Shown one piece after another: positions 41,130 through 51,020 of a stretch of DNA of 64,000 bases. This DNA is from Diplonema papillatum (taxonomy: Eukaryota; Euglenozoa; Diplonemea; Diplonemida; Diplonemidae), in NCBI GenBank assembly GCA_030068145.1, contig JAPJBO010000564.1, positions 1 to 64,000 on the forward strand. The letters run 5' to 3'. Made by a program: the position numbers and the translations under genes. The notes under the pieces were generated by a model, which saw only the letters and a list, made by a program, of their open reading frames with translations, was not told the origin of the DNA and did not search any database. Position 1 is the first letter of the stretch. Each line of letters starts with the position of its first letter.

Positions 41130-41928
41130 ACTAACTCCGATGGTCGGCCTTCGGTCTAGTGGACAGGTCTGGAAAGAGAAGAGTCGGCACTGAAGAAGAC
41201 GGCCTGGTCAGCACGGGCACCCCCACCTCAGGTAGCACGTGCCAGACGCCTGCGCGCACGCCCCGGAGCCGAGACCCGTTTTCGGGACGACTTGGAACTC
41301 CAGCGCCGGCTAAGGCGGCAGCAAGCAGAACGGTGCCACTAGTGATTGGAAGGCAGTCGACTTCGCCAAGCGAGCTGAAGCCGAAGTGAAACGATCGGTC
41401 ACCGCCTATTGCCGGCCTTCGGGGAGTGGACCTCGAGAGCAAACGGAGTCGACTCCGAACAAGACCACCTGGTAGCAGCCTGCGCGCTTCACTTGGATCC
41501 CTCATAGTATTGCATGAGCACAAGCACATCCCGGGTCACGACCAACTGCTTCTGATGCCTTCGTCCTCATGGAGACTCATTTCTGGGACGCGAAACTCCA
41601 GCGCCGGCTAAGGCGGCAGCAAGCAGAACGGTGCCACGACTGCTTGGAATGCAGTCGACTCGTCGAGCGAATTGAAGCCGAAGTGGAACGACCGACTGCC
41701 GGCCTTCGGGGAACCGTCGAGTGGACCTCGAGAACGAACGGAGTCGACGCCGAAGAAGACGACCTGGTCCGGGTGGACAGCCGGGCTCCCCTCAGGTAGC
41801 ACGTGCCGGACGCCTGCGTGCGCGCCATGGACCCTTCAACGCAGTACACGAGCACATCCCCGGTCACGAAGATCATCCGCTTTCTGGTAGAGGCTCATTT
41901 CCGGGACGTCGTGAAACTCCAGCGCCGG
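41130..41928 (-). pseudogene. Tandem partial copies of the PH-domain segment of the large protein gene
   Basis: About three consecutive copies of roughly 280-310 bp (about 41150-41425, 41420-41705, 41700-41928) match the last 270 bp of the adjacent gene at 41930-42200. Similarity decreases with distance from the gene, so the nearest copy is the youngest. Each retains part of the PH domain (SFHFGFNSLDES in the best copies) and the terminal CTAAGGCGGCAGCAAGCAGA block carrying the stop. None has a start. Confidence 0.85.
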
Positions 41929-44900
41929 CTAAGGCGGCAGCAAGCAGAACGGTGCCACGACTGCTTGGAAGGCAGTCGACTCGTCGAGCGAGTTGAAGCC
42001 GAAGTGGAACGACCGGTCACCGCCCACTGCCGGCCTTCGGGGAACCGTCGAGTGGACCTCGAGAACGAACGGAGTCGACGCCGAAGAAGACGACCTGGTC
42101 CGGGTGGACAGCCGGGCTCCCCTCAGGTAGCACGTGCCGGACGCCTGCGTGCGCGCCATGGACCCTTCAAAGTAGTGCATGAGCCCGTCGCGGGTCACGA
42201 CAACCACCCGCTTCTGGTACCCCTGCTTGCCCAGGAGCCGCTTGCCGGCCCGCTTGGCGACGGTACCGTGGTAGACGCACTGCAGGACCGCGTCCACGAA
42301 CAGCGGCGCCGCCGCGAACGACGTGCGCCACTCTAGCCGCATGTCGGGGTCCGCAGGCTCGGCCAGGACGAGGCCCTGCGGCTCGAAGACAGCAGCCGGC
42401 AGCGGCGCGTCCGGAGCAAGCGCTGCGGGCAACCTAGCGGAGGTGGGCGAGGGCACGCCCCGGTCGGAAGGGGTGGTGGGGACGGGAGACAAGGTCACCG
42501 GCTCGGGGTCGACGGCGAACACCGGGATGGTCACGTACGGTCGGTCGGATTCGGTCGCCAGGCGGAGGATGCTCAGCGCGACGTGTTCCACCGGCGCGTG
42601 CACCGCAATCAGCGCGCACTGCAGCTTCGGGAGGACCGGCTGCGGCGTCCCGCCGACGTTCTGCGCTTGGGAAAGGGATAGGTAGCTCGACCCACGCTTC
42701 AGCTCGATGGCTTGCTCGCTCTCCTCCTCCGGCGCGATCTGGATGGCGAGATCGACGACGGATCCCTTCTCGCCGTTGACGGTGATGTGCTCGACGTGGT
42801 TGAGCCGAGGCCCGCCCGCGTTGTACTGGAAGCGCTTCGCCAGGACGTTGTACGCCAGGCGGCCTTTCGTCACGCTGACGCGGCCGTCGGCTCCGGTGAG
42901 GGCCGCGAGCTCGACGGTGAACACCGTCTTCGGGCACACCCGCAGCGTGGTGAACGCCTCGTTCCAGTCTTCGATGTTGAAGTAGATCTCGGGGAACGTG
43001 TCTTCGTACTTGACCTCCTTCGCTTGGTCCTTCACACCGCACACCGCCCGCTGGGGCGAAGCAAAGACGCGCCGCTTCGTCCAAGTCTGAGGGGCACCCG
43101 TGGTAGGCGAGACGGTGGCTACCACGAGCTCGAACCGCCAGTTCGTTATGAGGTTGAGGTACAGCGTGTTCTTCCAGTTCAGCTGCACGGCCGGGTCGTT
43201 GCACAGCCACGTATCCGGCTCGGTCCGGCGGCGGACGGACGCGCGCTCCCGCCGCCTGCCGAGCGCCTTCGACGCCAGCACGCCCCGCTCGACGAACCAC
43301 ACCATGTCGTCCACCTCGGTATTACTCTCTCCAACCAGCCCGAGCCCCCTGCAAACCGCCTCCCAATCGATTCCGTCGTCGTCGTCGTATTCGTCGGCGC
43401 TCGCCCGGTCGTCCTCTCCGAATTTGGAGGGAATCCGGGGCAGCCTGCTGAACACGCTGCTGCTGTTCATACTACGCGGGTTCGGGCTCCTCGGTGTGCT
43501 GGCCCGGATGGAAGGGAAGAGGGAGAAGGAGAGGCGCGAGCTGCTGGCTTGGAGGGTCGATTCGTCGAGGTCATTATCGCCGCGGGAGGAGGCGGAGGAG
43601 GCGTCGTCGTCCGCTGCCTTCGCGGGCCTCGTGGCGGGCGACGGCGTGGCCGGGGAGCCGTCGTCGTAGGGGCGGACCGTGTGGCGGTGCGCGGGCGAGA
43701 GCTCGGTGACCTGCGTCGAGGACACCGACAGCACGAGGCAGCGGCTGTTGCTCTCCTTTACCAGCTGGCTGACGGTCAGCATCACTCCGTCCATCTGGCT
43801 GGTCTGCGGCGGGGCGTCGTCGGCGGCGGCAGCGGAAGCGTCCTCCTTCCCGTTCCCCGCTCGCGTCGCTGCCCGGTCCGCCGCGGCGCTCGCACCCGGA
43901 ACCCGGGCTGCCGCGATGCTGTTGCTGTCGACGCCGGTAGTGCTGCCGTTGTTGCTGCTGCTGGTGGTGATGGCGGTCGTGGTGTTGGTGATAAATGTGT
44001 TGTTGCCGTTCCTGCTGGTGGTGCTGCCGTAGGTGGCGGTGGCGGTGGTGTTGTAGACGGTGTTGGTGGTGGTGGTGTTGTTGACGTTGTCGCTGTTGCC
44101 GTTGCTGCTGCCGTTGCTGTAGGCCGTGGTAGCGTTGGCAGTGGTGGTGTTGTTATTGTCGGCTTTTCTGTTTGTGGCGGTGGCGCTTTTGTTGCCAATG
44201 ATTGCGGCGGTGGCAGCGCTGCTGTTGCTGTTCACGACGGCACTGTGGACCTCGGCGGACTCCTCTTCTGCAAGCTTCACTGTGGGGATAGCAGCGCCGA
44301 CACGACTGCTTTTGGCTGGGTCCTGGTGATGCCCCGCCTCCCCTGGGTGTTGGTCGTCATCTGATGCATCTGTGGATTCCTCTTCTGCAAGCTTCACTGT
44401 GGGGATAGCAGCGCCGACACGACTGCTTTTGGCTGGGTCCTGGTGATGCCCCGCCTCCCCTGGGTGTTGGTCGTCGTCTGATGCATCTGTGGACTCCTCT
44501 TCTGCAAGCTCCACTGCGGGGATAGCGGCGCCGACACGACTGCTCTTGGCAGTGGCTTCTTCTTGCCGCTTCGGCTCCCACACCTGGCCGTCATCTGATG
44601 CATCCGTGGACTCCTCTTCTGCAAGCTCCACTGCGGGGATAGCGGCGCCGACACGACTGCTCTTGGCAGTGGCTTCTTCTTGCCGCTTCGGCTCCCACAC
44701 CTGGTCGTCGTCTGATGCATCTGTGGACTCCTCTTCTGCAAGCTCCACTGCGGGGATAGCGGTGCCGACACGACTGCTCTTGGCAGTGGCTTCTTCTTGC
44801 CGCTTCGGCTCCCACACCTGGCCGTCATCTGATGCATCCGTGGATTCCTCTTCTGCAAGCTCCACTGCGGCGCCAGTCCGACCGCTTTTGGCCGGGTTCT

Positions 44901-46701
44901 GGTGCTGTTGATCCTCATCCGACGCATCTGCGGACTCCTCTTCCCCAAGCTCCACTGCGGAGATAGCAGCGCCGACACGACTGCTCTTGGCGATGACTTC
45001 TTCTTGCTTCGGCTCCCGCACCTGGCTGTCATCCGACGCATGTGAGGACTCCTCTCCCGCAAGCTCCACTGCGGGGATAGCGGCGCCAGTCCGACCGATT
45101 TTGGCCTGCTGATTTTCATCCGACGCATCTGAGGACCCTTCTTCCGCAAGCTCCGCTGCGGGGACACCAGCGCCGACACGACCGCTTCTAGCCGGCGGGG
45201 CCTCCGGCGCCGCCGGAGGCTGGTCGTCGTCGGACGAGTCCGTTGTGGAGTCCCAGCCGGCCGCGGCCGCCTGCGCCCGCACGTTCTTCGGGGCGGGCTT
45301 CGCGGGTGCAGCGACGGCACCGGCACCCGACGGACGGCCCCCGCCGCCGCCCGACGATGCGTTCGACGACGAGGTGGCGCCGTCGTCGGATTGCCGAGCC
45401 GCCGCAGCGCGCGGCTGGGGCGCGGCGCCTGTGGCTGCGCTGCCTTTGGCAGCCGGCTTCTGGCCGTCGCTGTCGTCGTCGGACGTGTCTGTGGAGTCCC
45501 AGCCGGCCCCTTGGACCGCTGCTTGCTGCGGCGCTACGTTGACCGCGCGAGACGAGGCAGCGGCTGCATCGTCGACACTTGCGGGGCCTCCCCCGTTAGC
45601 CGGAGGGGCGCTGGTGTTGCCTCCGCCAGCGGTGCCCTCGGCGGGTTCTCGCGGCAGCCTGGACTGAGTGACACCCCCTTTGGCCGGGCTGATGGATGGT
45701 GCGCTTCCGCTGCTCGTAAACGCAGGGCCTTGGCCGCGCGACTCGTGCGTGCACGCAGGTGCGGTCCCGGCAGTGCCTCCTTCGTTAGCTGGAGGGGCGC
45801 GGGTGTTGCTTCCGCCAGCGGTGTTTTCGGCGGGTTGCAGTCTGGACTGAGGGACACCCGCTTCGGGCGGGCTGATGACCTGTGCGTTTCCGCTGCTCGT
45901 AAAGGCAGGGTCTTGGCCGTACGAGTCGTGTGTGCGCACAGCTGCCGCATCGTCGGCACCCGCGGTGCCTCCTTCGGCGGCGGTGCCGTCGGCGGGATCC
46001 CGCGGCAGCCTGGGGTGGGTGACACCCGCTTTGGCGGGGCTGACGGCCGGCGCGTTTCCGCTGTTCGAAAAGGCTGGGTCTCGGCCGCGAGACGCCGCTG
46101 CCGGACCGTCGCAACCCGCGGTGCCTCCTTCGGCAGCCGGAGGGGGGGCGGCTGTGCCCTCGGGATCCCGCGGCAGCATGGACTGGGTGACACCCGCTTT
46201 GGGCGGGCTGGTGGCCGGCGCGTTGGATCCGGCGCTCGCGAAGACTGCGCCTTGGGTGGGGTGTGGCCTCTTCGATCCGGGAGACGGTTCGATTTTCACA
46301 CCGCTCGGCCGCGGCCTATCGGCGTCGTCTTCGTCGTCCGACGTGTCCGTGGACTCCCAGGCTTCGTCCCTGAGCGCCGAGTGCCCTACGGCCTCGGGGG
46401 TTGAGTTTGCCGTGCCCGCTTGGCGGTGCGAAAGCTTGGCAGCTTCCCCTTCCCGCAAGCCGGGGGCGGAGCCGCTGCTGCCGCCGTCGTCGGACGTGTA
46501 GTCGGTGGGTGACAGTCCCGTCGGCTCGTCGCTGCCCGCCAGCCCGCAGCTCTCGGCCCCGTCCCCCGCCACAGGGTCGCCCCCGTGGGGGCGCTGGCTG
46601 CGGGGGGGAACGTCGCAGACGGCGGTCCTTTGCTGCTGTTGTTGCTGCTGCTGCTGTTGGTGTTGGTGTTGCGGCTGCTGTTGATGAGGTTCGATCTCCA
46701 T
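41929..46701 (-). CDS. KIAA0930/DUF2045-like protein with C-terminal PH domain
   Basis: 1590 residues. Residues 5-25 are Gln/His-rich; about 530-820 hold acidic repeats of about 39 residues (VELAEEESTDASDD..., with SSRVGAAIP); about 820-930 are Asn/Thr-rich; about 1050-1090 are Ser-rich. A KIAA0930-like region follows at about 1105-1335: VDDMVWFVERG, LNWKNTLYLNLITNW, RVFASPQ, and FPEIYFNIEDWNEAF, which parallel the order in metazoan KIAA0930 (function unknown). The C-terminus (about 1480-1590) fits a PH domain: GYQKRVVVVTRDGLMHYFEG, a polar middle, then SFHFGFNSLDESTAFQAV. A membrane-lipid or trafficking role is inference only. The ATG at 46701 is the first in frame, behind a C-run. No introns are needed. 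The gene's last segment is repeated in tandem downstream. Confidence 0.75.
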   Translation of the reverse strand: MEIEPHQQQPQHQHQQQQQQQQQQRTAVCDVPPRSQRPHGGDPVAGDGAESCGLAGSDEPTGLSPTDYTSDDGGSSGSAPGLREGEAAKLSHRQAGTANSTPEAVGHSALRDEAWESTDTSDDEDDADRPRPSGVKIEPSPGSKRPHPTQGAVFASAGSNAPATSPPKAGVTQSMLPRDPEGTAAPPPAAEGGTAGCDGPAAASRGRDPAFSNSGNAPAVSPAKAGVTHPRLPRDPADGTAAEGGTAGADDAAAVRTHDSYGQDPAFTSSGNAQVISPPEAGVPQSRLQPAENTAGGSNTRAPPANEGGTAGTAPACTHESRGQGPAFTSSGSAPSISPAKGGVTQSRLPREPAEGTAGGGNTSAPPANGGGPASVDDAAAASSRAVNVAPQQAAVQGAGWDSTDTSDDDSDGQKPAAKGSAATGAAPQPRAAAARQSDDGATSSSNASSGGGGGRPSGAGAVAAPAKPAPKNVRAQAAAAGWDSTTDSSDDDQPPAAPEAPPARSGRVGAGVPAAELAEEGSSDASDENQQAKIGRTGAAIPAVELAGEESSHASDDSQVREPKQEEVIAKSSRVGAAISAVELGEEESADASDEDQQHQNPAKSGRTGAAVELAEEESTDASDDGQVWEPKRQEEATAKSSRVGTAIPAVELAEEESTDASDDDQVWEPKRQEEATAKSSRVGAAIPAVELAEEESTDASDDGQVWEPKRQEEATAKSSRVGAAIPAVELAEEESTDASDDDQHPGEAGHHQDPAKSSRVGAAIPTVKLAEEESTDASDDDQHPGEAGHHQDPAKSSRVGAAIPTVKLAEEESAEVHSAVVNSNSSAATAAIIGNKSATATNRKADNNNTTTANATTAYSNGSSNGNSDNVNNTTTTNTVYNTTATATYGSTTSRNGNNTFITNTTTAITTSSSNNGSTTGVDSNSIAAARVPGASAAADRAATRAGNGKEDASAAAADDAPPQTSQMDGVMLTVSQLVKESNSRCLVLSVSSTQVTELSPAHRHTVRPYDDGSPATPSPATRPAKAADDDASSASSRGDNDLDESTLQASSSRLSFSLFPSIRASTPRSPNPRSMNSSSVFSRLPRIPSKFGEDDRASADEYDDDDGIDWEAVCRGLGLVGESNTEVDDMVWFVERGVLASKALGRRRERASVRRRTEPDTWLCNDPAVQLNWKNTLYLNLITNWRFELVVATVSPTTGAPQTWTKRRVFASPQRAVCGVKDQAKEVKYEDTFPEIYFNIEDWNEAFTTLRVCPKTVFTVELAALTGADGRVSVTKGRLAYNVLAKRFQYNAGGPRLNHVEHITVNGEKGSVVDLAIQIAPEEESEQAIELKRGSSYLSLSQAQNVGGTPQPVLPKLQCALIAVHAPVEHVALSILRLATESDRPYVTIPVFAVDPEPVTLSPVPTTPSDRGVPSPTSARLPAALAPDAPLPAAVFEPQGLVLAEPADPDMRLEWRTSFAAAPLFVDAVLQCVYHGTVAKRAGKRLLGKQGYQKRVVVVTRDGLMHYFEGSMARTQASGTCYLRGARLSTRTRSSSSASTPFVLEVHSTVPRRPAVGGDRSFHFGFNSLDESTAFQAVVAPFCLLPP

Positions 46702-47189
46702 GCCGTGCGACTCTTCCCGGGGGGGGGGGGGGATGTATCGAGCCTTCTCTCTTGTTCCGCCCGCTTTCCGACAACTCTCCTCTCGAGCTTCTCTCGTATT
46801 CTGCGCGTTTCCCGAACTCTCTTTCTCTTATGCTACTCGGTTTCCGAACGCCCTCTCTTCTCTCGCTTTTCCAAATTCTCCTCTCTGATTCTGCGCGTTT
46901 CCCGAACTCTCCTCTCTCTTATGCCACTCGAACGCCTCTCTTCGCTCGTTTCTCCAAATTCTCCTCTCTTATTCTGCTCGCTTTCCGAGCCCGTATGCTG
47001 TTCGTTGTTCGAGTTGAGCGTCTCCTTCCTCCAACTCAGGGCAGGAAGGGCGTCTCGAGCATGAGGAAGGGGGCAGGCACACCCCCCCCTTCGGCGCCAG
47101 GAAGGATGTGGCACTCAAGGTGCTCCGCGGTGGATAGAAGGAGCGGGTTGCGAAGTGGGCGCGCGTGCGTGTCGGGTGTGAGAGTCGGT

Positions 47190-47237
<48 letters not shown>

Positions 47238-47290
47238 GTGGGTGTGTGTCTGTGTTTTCTTCAAGCTCTCCTGGGGGGACGTTGATATTG
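46702..47290. promoter_or_regulatory. Pyrimidine-rich upstream region of the large protein gene, with TG microsatellite
   Basis: On the plus strand, 46740-46990 is CT-rich with diverged tandem repeats (TCTGCGCGTTTCCCGAACTC near 46800 and 46890; CCAAATTCTCCTCTCT several times). (TG)n runs at about 47196-47250. On the gene's own strand the region is purine-rich. No TATA-like element is assigned. Confidence 0.4.
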
Positions 47291-47370
47291 GTGCTGGTTT
47301 TGAGGGATAAGGAAAACTTACCCGAAAAGGTAAAGAATCTTGAGGTATACTGCAGCATCGAAAGGAACTG

Positions 47371-47695
47371 GTGAGGTCGGCAAACAGCTCGTGCAGGCCG
47401 TTCCCGGCCGTAGACTCCTTGGTCCGTGTTTCAAGACGGGTAGTAGAAGATGGCTGTGTCTGGCATGAGCGAGCGTTCAACCACGTCAGGCGAGAGGGAG
47501 CAAGGACGTTGTCCGAAGACGACGACGCTTACCCTTCGCTGACGATGCCGCTGGACCTCCTCAACATATTTCTCGCCTGGTCGATGAAGAAGCGAGGCAC
47601 CAAACGCGCGCCTGAGCGCGACGATCAAGACGAGCTAAAGAGGCGAAAGCATGGCACGTCACGTGCGAAGAGATAGCCGCGCCGCCGGCGATGCA
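47371..47695 (+). repeat. Family R6, copy 2, with a 101-codon frame
   Basis: The plus-strand frame 47371-47676 ends with the basic peptide KRRKHGTSRAKR, shared with 48.5 kb. The first part lies over an rRNA-derived antisense stretch (47411-47441), so the full frame is unlikely to be an ancestral gene. GATGCAGATTATCGCCACAG follows near 47691, as near 30208 and (diverged) near 59046. Confidence 0.5.
47411..47441 (-). pseudogene. 28S rRNA fragment
   Basis: The plus strand reads TAGACTCCTTGGTCCGTG then TTTCAAGACGGGT. This is the reverse complement of the universally conserved large-subunit rRNA stretch ACCCGTCTTGAAACACGG ACCAAGGAGTCTA. 31 bp match and the flanks do not, so it is a short relic. 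Confidence 0.7.
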
Positions 47696-48240
47696 GATTA
47701 TCGCCACAGATTCTTTGCATTCTAACCCAAAATGGCTTATTCCTATCCTGGTCGATCCGAGCAAAACTGAGGCAGCCGGCAAGCCGTCTCGCAACAGAGC
47801 TGAACTCCTAATTCGCTAATTCGGCGGCCATTCTGGAAATTATTTGGCAAAGAAACTGGCGGATCGAGCTCGCAGGCTCTTCTCTCTCCTGCCGCGTAGA
47901 TCTAGTCGCATGAAATCCCGATGAACCATGTGTTTTATTTTTTGTCAAAATTGGCCCGCGTCAATGTGTCTTCGAGTTTGCGACAGAACTCATCCTTCGC
48001 GGTTCGGTCCGCGTTTGTGGTGCAAACTTTGCCGGTGCAAGACGAAACGAATGGTGAAAAAATGGGCTCTCAACGTGAGCAGCCTTGCAGGTTTTTCAGG
48101 GTGGATACATAAAACCCGTCTATGGGAGTTTCTGCTCTTGGTATAGTCCGACGAGAAACTGCCTAGAAGAAAGGGAGAAGTAAGAACACGTCTTTGACGG
48201 ATATCACTAGCGCGAGCCTGACACCTTAAGACTTGAATTT
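47696..48240. other. No recognisable gene
   Basis: A minus-strand frame at 47990-48256 and short plus-strand frames have no recognisable domain. Confidence 0.4.
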
Positions 48241-48243
48241 TCT

Positions 48244-48480
48244 TTGAACCAACCACACCCTGAAGACTGTGTGCAGTTCTCTAATCTCCTGCTACCTGAA
48301 GCAGCAGAAGACGAGCAACATCAGAGACCCGCAACATCAACATTGAAGCCAAGGGTCAAGAAGACGGCACCGACGCGAGCGAAGAAGCGGACGAACTCTG
48401 CGTCGGAGCCGACAACAAAACGGCGTAGAAGAGCCCATCGAAGCGCCGTGAAGAAGCAGAAGTCGGCGCGCAACCGATGA
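48244..48480 (+). CDS. Small lysine/arginine-rich protein frame (uncertain)
   Basis: 78 codons. After about 20 ordinary residues the product becomes strongly basic (KPRVKKTAPTRAKKR, TTKRRRRAHRSAVKKQK), resembling a histone-tail or nuclear basic protein. The R6 block begins at the stop codon, so the frame may be the decayed 3' half of the R6 family gene. Translation is not established. Confidence 0.3.
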   Translation: MNQPHPEDCVQFSNLLLPEAAEDEQHQRPATSTLKPRVKKTAPTRAKKRTNSASEPTTKRRRRAHRSAVKKQKSARNR

Positions 48481-48570
48481 ACCTGGACGAGCAGTCGAAG
48501 GAGAAGCGAGGCGCCTGAGCGCGACGATGAAGACGAGCCAAAGAGACGAAAGCATGACACATCACGTGCG
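48475..48570 (+). repeat. Family R6, copy 3
   Basis: GATGAACCTGGACGAGCAG to GACACATCACGTGCGAAG matches 32553 and 47580 with small indels. Confidence 0.65.
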
Positions 48571-48601
48571 AAGAGAGTTGAAGTGTGGCTAAAGATAAAG
48601 T

Positions 48602-48737
48602 GGTGTCACCTGAGGGGGTAATTTCAGGGCCGCCCACGTGATAAGCCGTTAAGCATTGAGTTCTTTTAAGTACATGAACCACGTGGATTAACATGCACTG
48701 ACCGTTAAGCAGCGGCTGCCGGCTTATCCGTGACACC
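48602..48737. mobile_element. MITE-like element with GGTGTCACC ends, copy 1
   Basis: The 136-bp segment begins GGTGTCACCTGAG and ends CGTGACACC, so its ends are inverted repeats. A second copy lies at 57430-57555. Both keep GGGCCGCCCACGTGATAA, CATGCACTG and AGCAGCGGCTGCCGGC. A few bases outside the ends are also alike (AAAGATAAA before, TTTTATATG after), so the true boundaries may be larger. Confidence 0.6.
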
Positions 48738-48839
48738 TTTTATATGTACGTTATAGAAAGAGTAGCGTTGGCACTCTTACAGGTTCGTTCCCTCGTGCTA
48801 CTAGAGCACAGGCGAATCCGTCACGGGGAAAATCTTAGT

Positions 48840-49480
48840 TAGTAGGGGGGGGGGGGTGCAGCGCTCTTGTTAAGGATCAGCCACTTTGGCCGGATGGCCG
48901 GATAAACCAGACCCCCCCCCCCCTCTACAGTGCAGTTGCCTTGGAGGCTGGGTGGTCAAATTCTCTAAGGTGAAATGGTCAAAATTCCCTGCCAAAAGTG
49001 GGCCCACAAAATTTTTCCAAAGTGTGGTATTTGGGGTATTTGGGGCAAAAAAAAAAATTTTTTTTTTCTGACCGCCCACCGTGGTGACCACCTTAGAGTG
49101 TGACAGGTAGCGTCTCCCCCCTCCACAGTGAAAATAGCCTGAGGGGGGGGGGGGGGGGGGGGGGGGGGTCAGCCGGCTGATGGATGGATGGATGGTTCTT
49201 AACAAGATGCCTGGGGGGGTGTTCTTGTGCTGACACAAGTTTGGTTTGATTGGTTTCGCATATCCTCCACGTGCAGCTGGTATTCTGGGAATGTTTTGTT
49301 GGGGACAGCAGACTCTGGCTTGCAGAACCCTCAAGCAAAGATTCTCGTGCCTGCCCCAAAAGTCGCAACGCCACTGTGGGCAGGCAAGGAACCACATTGT
49401 CTTTTTGGGCAATGCAACCTTGTGACAAGCATGGCCCTCTTCCAAAGCAGTCACGCCGAAGCGGCCCACAGTCAATGGTT
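48840..49480. other. Homopolymer-rich DNA; no gene assigned
   Basis: G-runs and C-runs (48845-48857, 48909-48922, 49143-49167) and A/T-runs break the region. A 215-codon minus-strand frame passes through them and is best explained by the low-complexity composition. TCAGCCGGCTGATGGATGGA near 49169 echoes the palindrome cluster at 17.7-17.9 kb. Confidence 0.45.
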
Positions 49481-49499
49481 GTTTAGGGAGTGACGAGCA

Positions 49500-49880
49500 A
49501 GCATGTCCCTCTTCCAAAGAAATGAGAACAACGGTCTTCGCGCTCTTGAAATACTCGAGAGGCTGTCTCGTGCTTTTTCCGACGAAGGCTCGAGCGGGAG
49601 AAACAATAGAACTACAAAGTGCAAAGTTTGGGGGTTTCTTTTTGCTGAACGCTTACGCCCCCGCCACGAAACCCAGATTTACTTGTGTTTCGTATGGATT
49701 ACAGCACATGGCTCCTTTGGGAGTTGGGACTGGCGGCCTCCTCGAGTATTTCGCACAAAGCTTAGACAAAGAAGACAGGGGATTCGTTTTGTTTGTGCGT
49801 AGGTTGATCAGTCCCTCCGTTGTGTTTGACCTGTGTCATGTATCAGATTAGGAATGAACGACCACCAAAACACGCCTGCC
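49500..49880 (+). repeat. Dispersed family R8, copy 1
   Basis: GAAATACTCGAGAGGCTG to CTTACGCCCCCGCCACGAAA matches 50300-50410, and 49773-49878 (GATTCGTTTTGTTTGTGCGT to CCACCAAAACACGC) matches 58428-58530. A plus-strand frame (49522-49851) is non-repetitive but unrecognised. Confidence 0.65.
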
Positions 49881-50073
49881 GCCGTCTGACGGAATTTGGA
49901 ATGGGAAGCTAATGCCCTGAATCAGGGCATTAGCTTGGTCTCGCACATTTTCCAAATTTGGACCGCTAACGGCTATCCTGCGTCCTCACTCAGGAATAGG
50001 CTCAACACAGCGCGACGTATCTTCACGACAATGCTGGGCCCTGAGTGATGGTGCAGTGCCATTTTTTTTTCTT

Positions 50074-50208
50074 GTATAAGCACCTGCTTTGTAGGAAATG
50101 CTTGAGGAGTCTGCCAGTTGCGATAGATCAAAGGAGGTAAATGTGCTGTAGCCCACACGAAACACAGGTAAATCTGGGGTTAGTGGCGGGCGTAAGCGTT
50201 CAACAAAA
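50074..50208 (-). repeat. 135-bp inverted repeat, left arm
   Basis: The reverse complement of 50373-50507, with about two mismatches and no indel. The loop is 164 bp. The arms are an R8-family sequence. Confidence 0.95.
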
Positions 50209-50372
50209 GTTCCCCGCCGGTTTTTCCAAATTTGATCTGACAGTCCAAATGTGGATACAGAAGCTAATCCCCTGCGCAATGTTGGTACTAAAAAATACTC
50301 GAGGGACTGCCTTGTGCTCATTTCGAAGGAGGCTAGAGGGGGAGAAAACGTTACAACTACAAAGTGGGTCTT

Positions 50373-50507
50373 TTTTGTTGAACGCTTACGCCCGCCACTA
50401 AACCCAGATTTACCTGTGTTTCGTGTGGGCTACAGCACATTTACCTCCTTTGATCTATCGCAACTGGCAGTCTCCTCAAGCATTTCCTACAAAGCAGGTG
50501 CTTATAC
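50373..50507 (+). repeat. 135-bp inverted repeat, right arm
   Basis: The partner of 50074-50208. Just outside it, AGCATTTCC...ACTTTGCATCCTGGCAGAGT (50480-50530) pairs with GACTCAGCCAGGATGCAAAG at about 51022-51041 in inverse orientation, giving a second, overlapping inverted structure. Confidence 0.95.
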
Positions 50508-50529
50508 CATACTTTGCATCCTGGCAGAG

Positions 50530-51020
50530 TCTGGCTGAGTCTCGCCAGAGTCCAGGCGGAGTCTGGCGACTCAGGCAGACTCAGGCTGGACTCAGACAAA
50601 CTCAGGCTGGGCAAATTAATATTAGTGTTCAGTGACCAACCACTGAAGTGACCAGGTGCAGTGCTTCAGTACCAGTACAGTGGTTCAACAGTGCAGCCCG
50701 CCCAGCCTGAGTTTGCCTGAGTCCAGACTGAGTCTGGCTGAGTCGCACTGACTCAGGCTCGACTCAGGCTGGACTCAGACAAACTCAGGCTGGGCAAATT
50801 AATATTAGTGTTCAGTGACCAACCACTGAAGTGACCAGGTGCAGTACTTCAGTACCAGTACAGTGGTTCAACAGTGCAGCCCGCCCAGCCTGAGTTTGCC
50901 TGAGTCCAGACTGAGTCTGGCTGAGTCTGGCTGAGTCGCACTGACTCAGGCTCGACTCAGGCTGAACTCAAGCTCGACTCAGTCTGAGTATTTCTTCCCG
51001 GAAGGGAGTATTTCTCGCCA
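50530..51020. repeat. GACTCAGGCTGAGTCTGG-type repeats; two 183-bp tandem units
   Basis: The region from CTCAGGCTGGACTCAGACAA to CTGAGTCGCACTGACTC occurs twice (about 50580-50760 and 50763-50946), almost identical. Within each unit the left edge (CTCAGGCTGGG) and right edge (CCCAGCCTGAG) are inverted, so each unit can fold on itself. Confidence 0.85.

Noticed and set aside
43494-46501. Plus-strand frames of up to 550 codons opposite the large protein gene
   Set aside because: High-GC shadow frames of the minus-strand gene; they mirror its repeats and have no domains of their own.
48870-49517. 215-codon minus-strand frame
   Set aside because: It crosses several homopolymer runs that code for Pro and Phe stretches, without any conserved motif.
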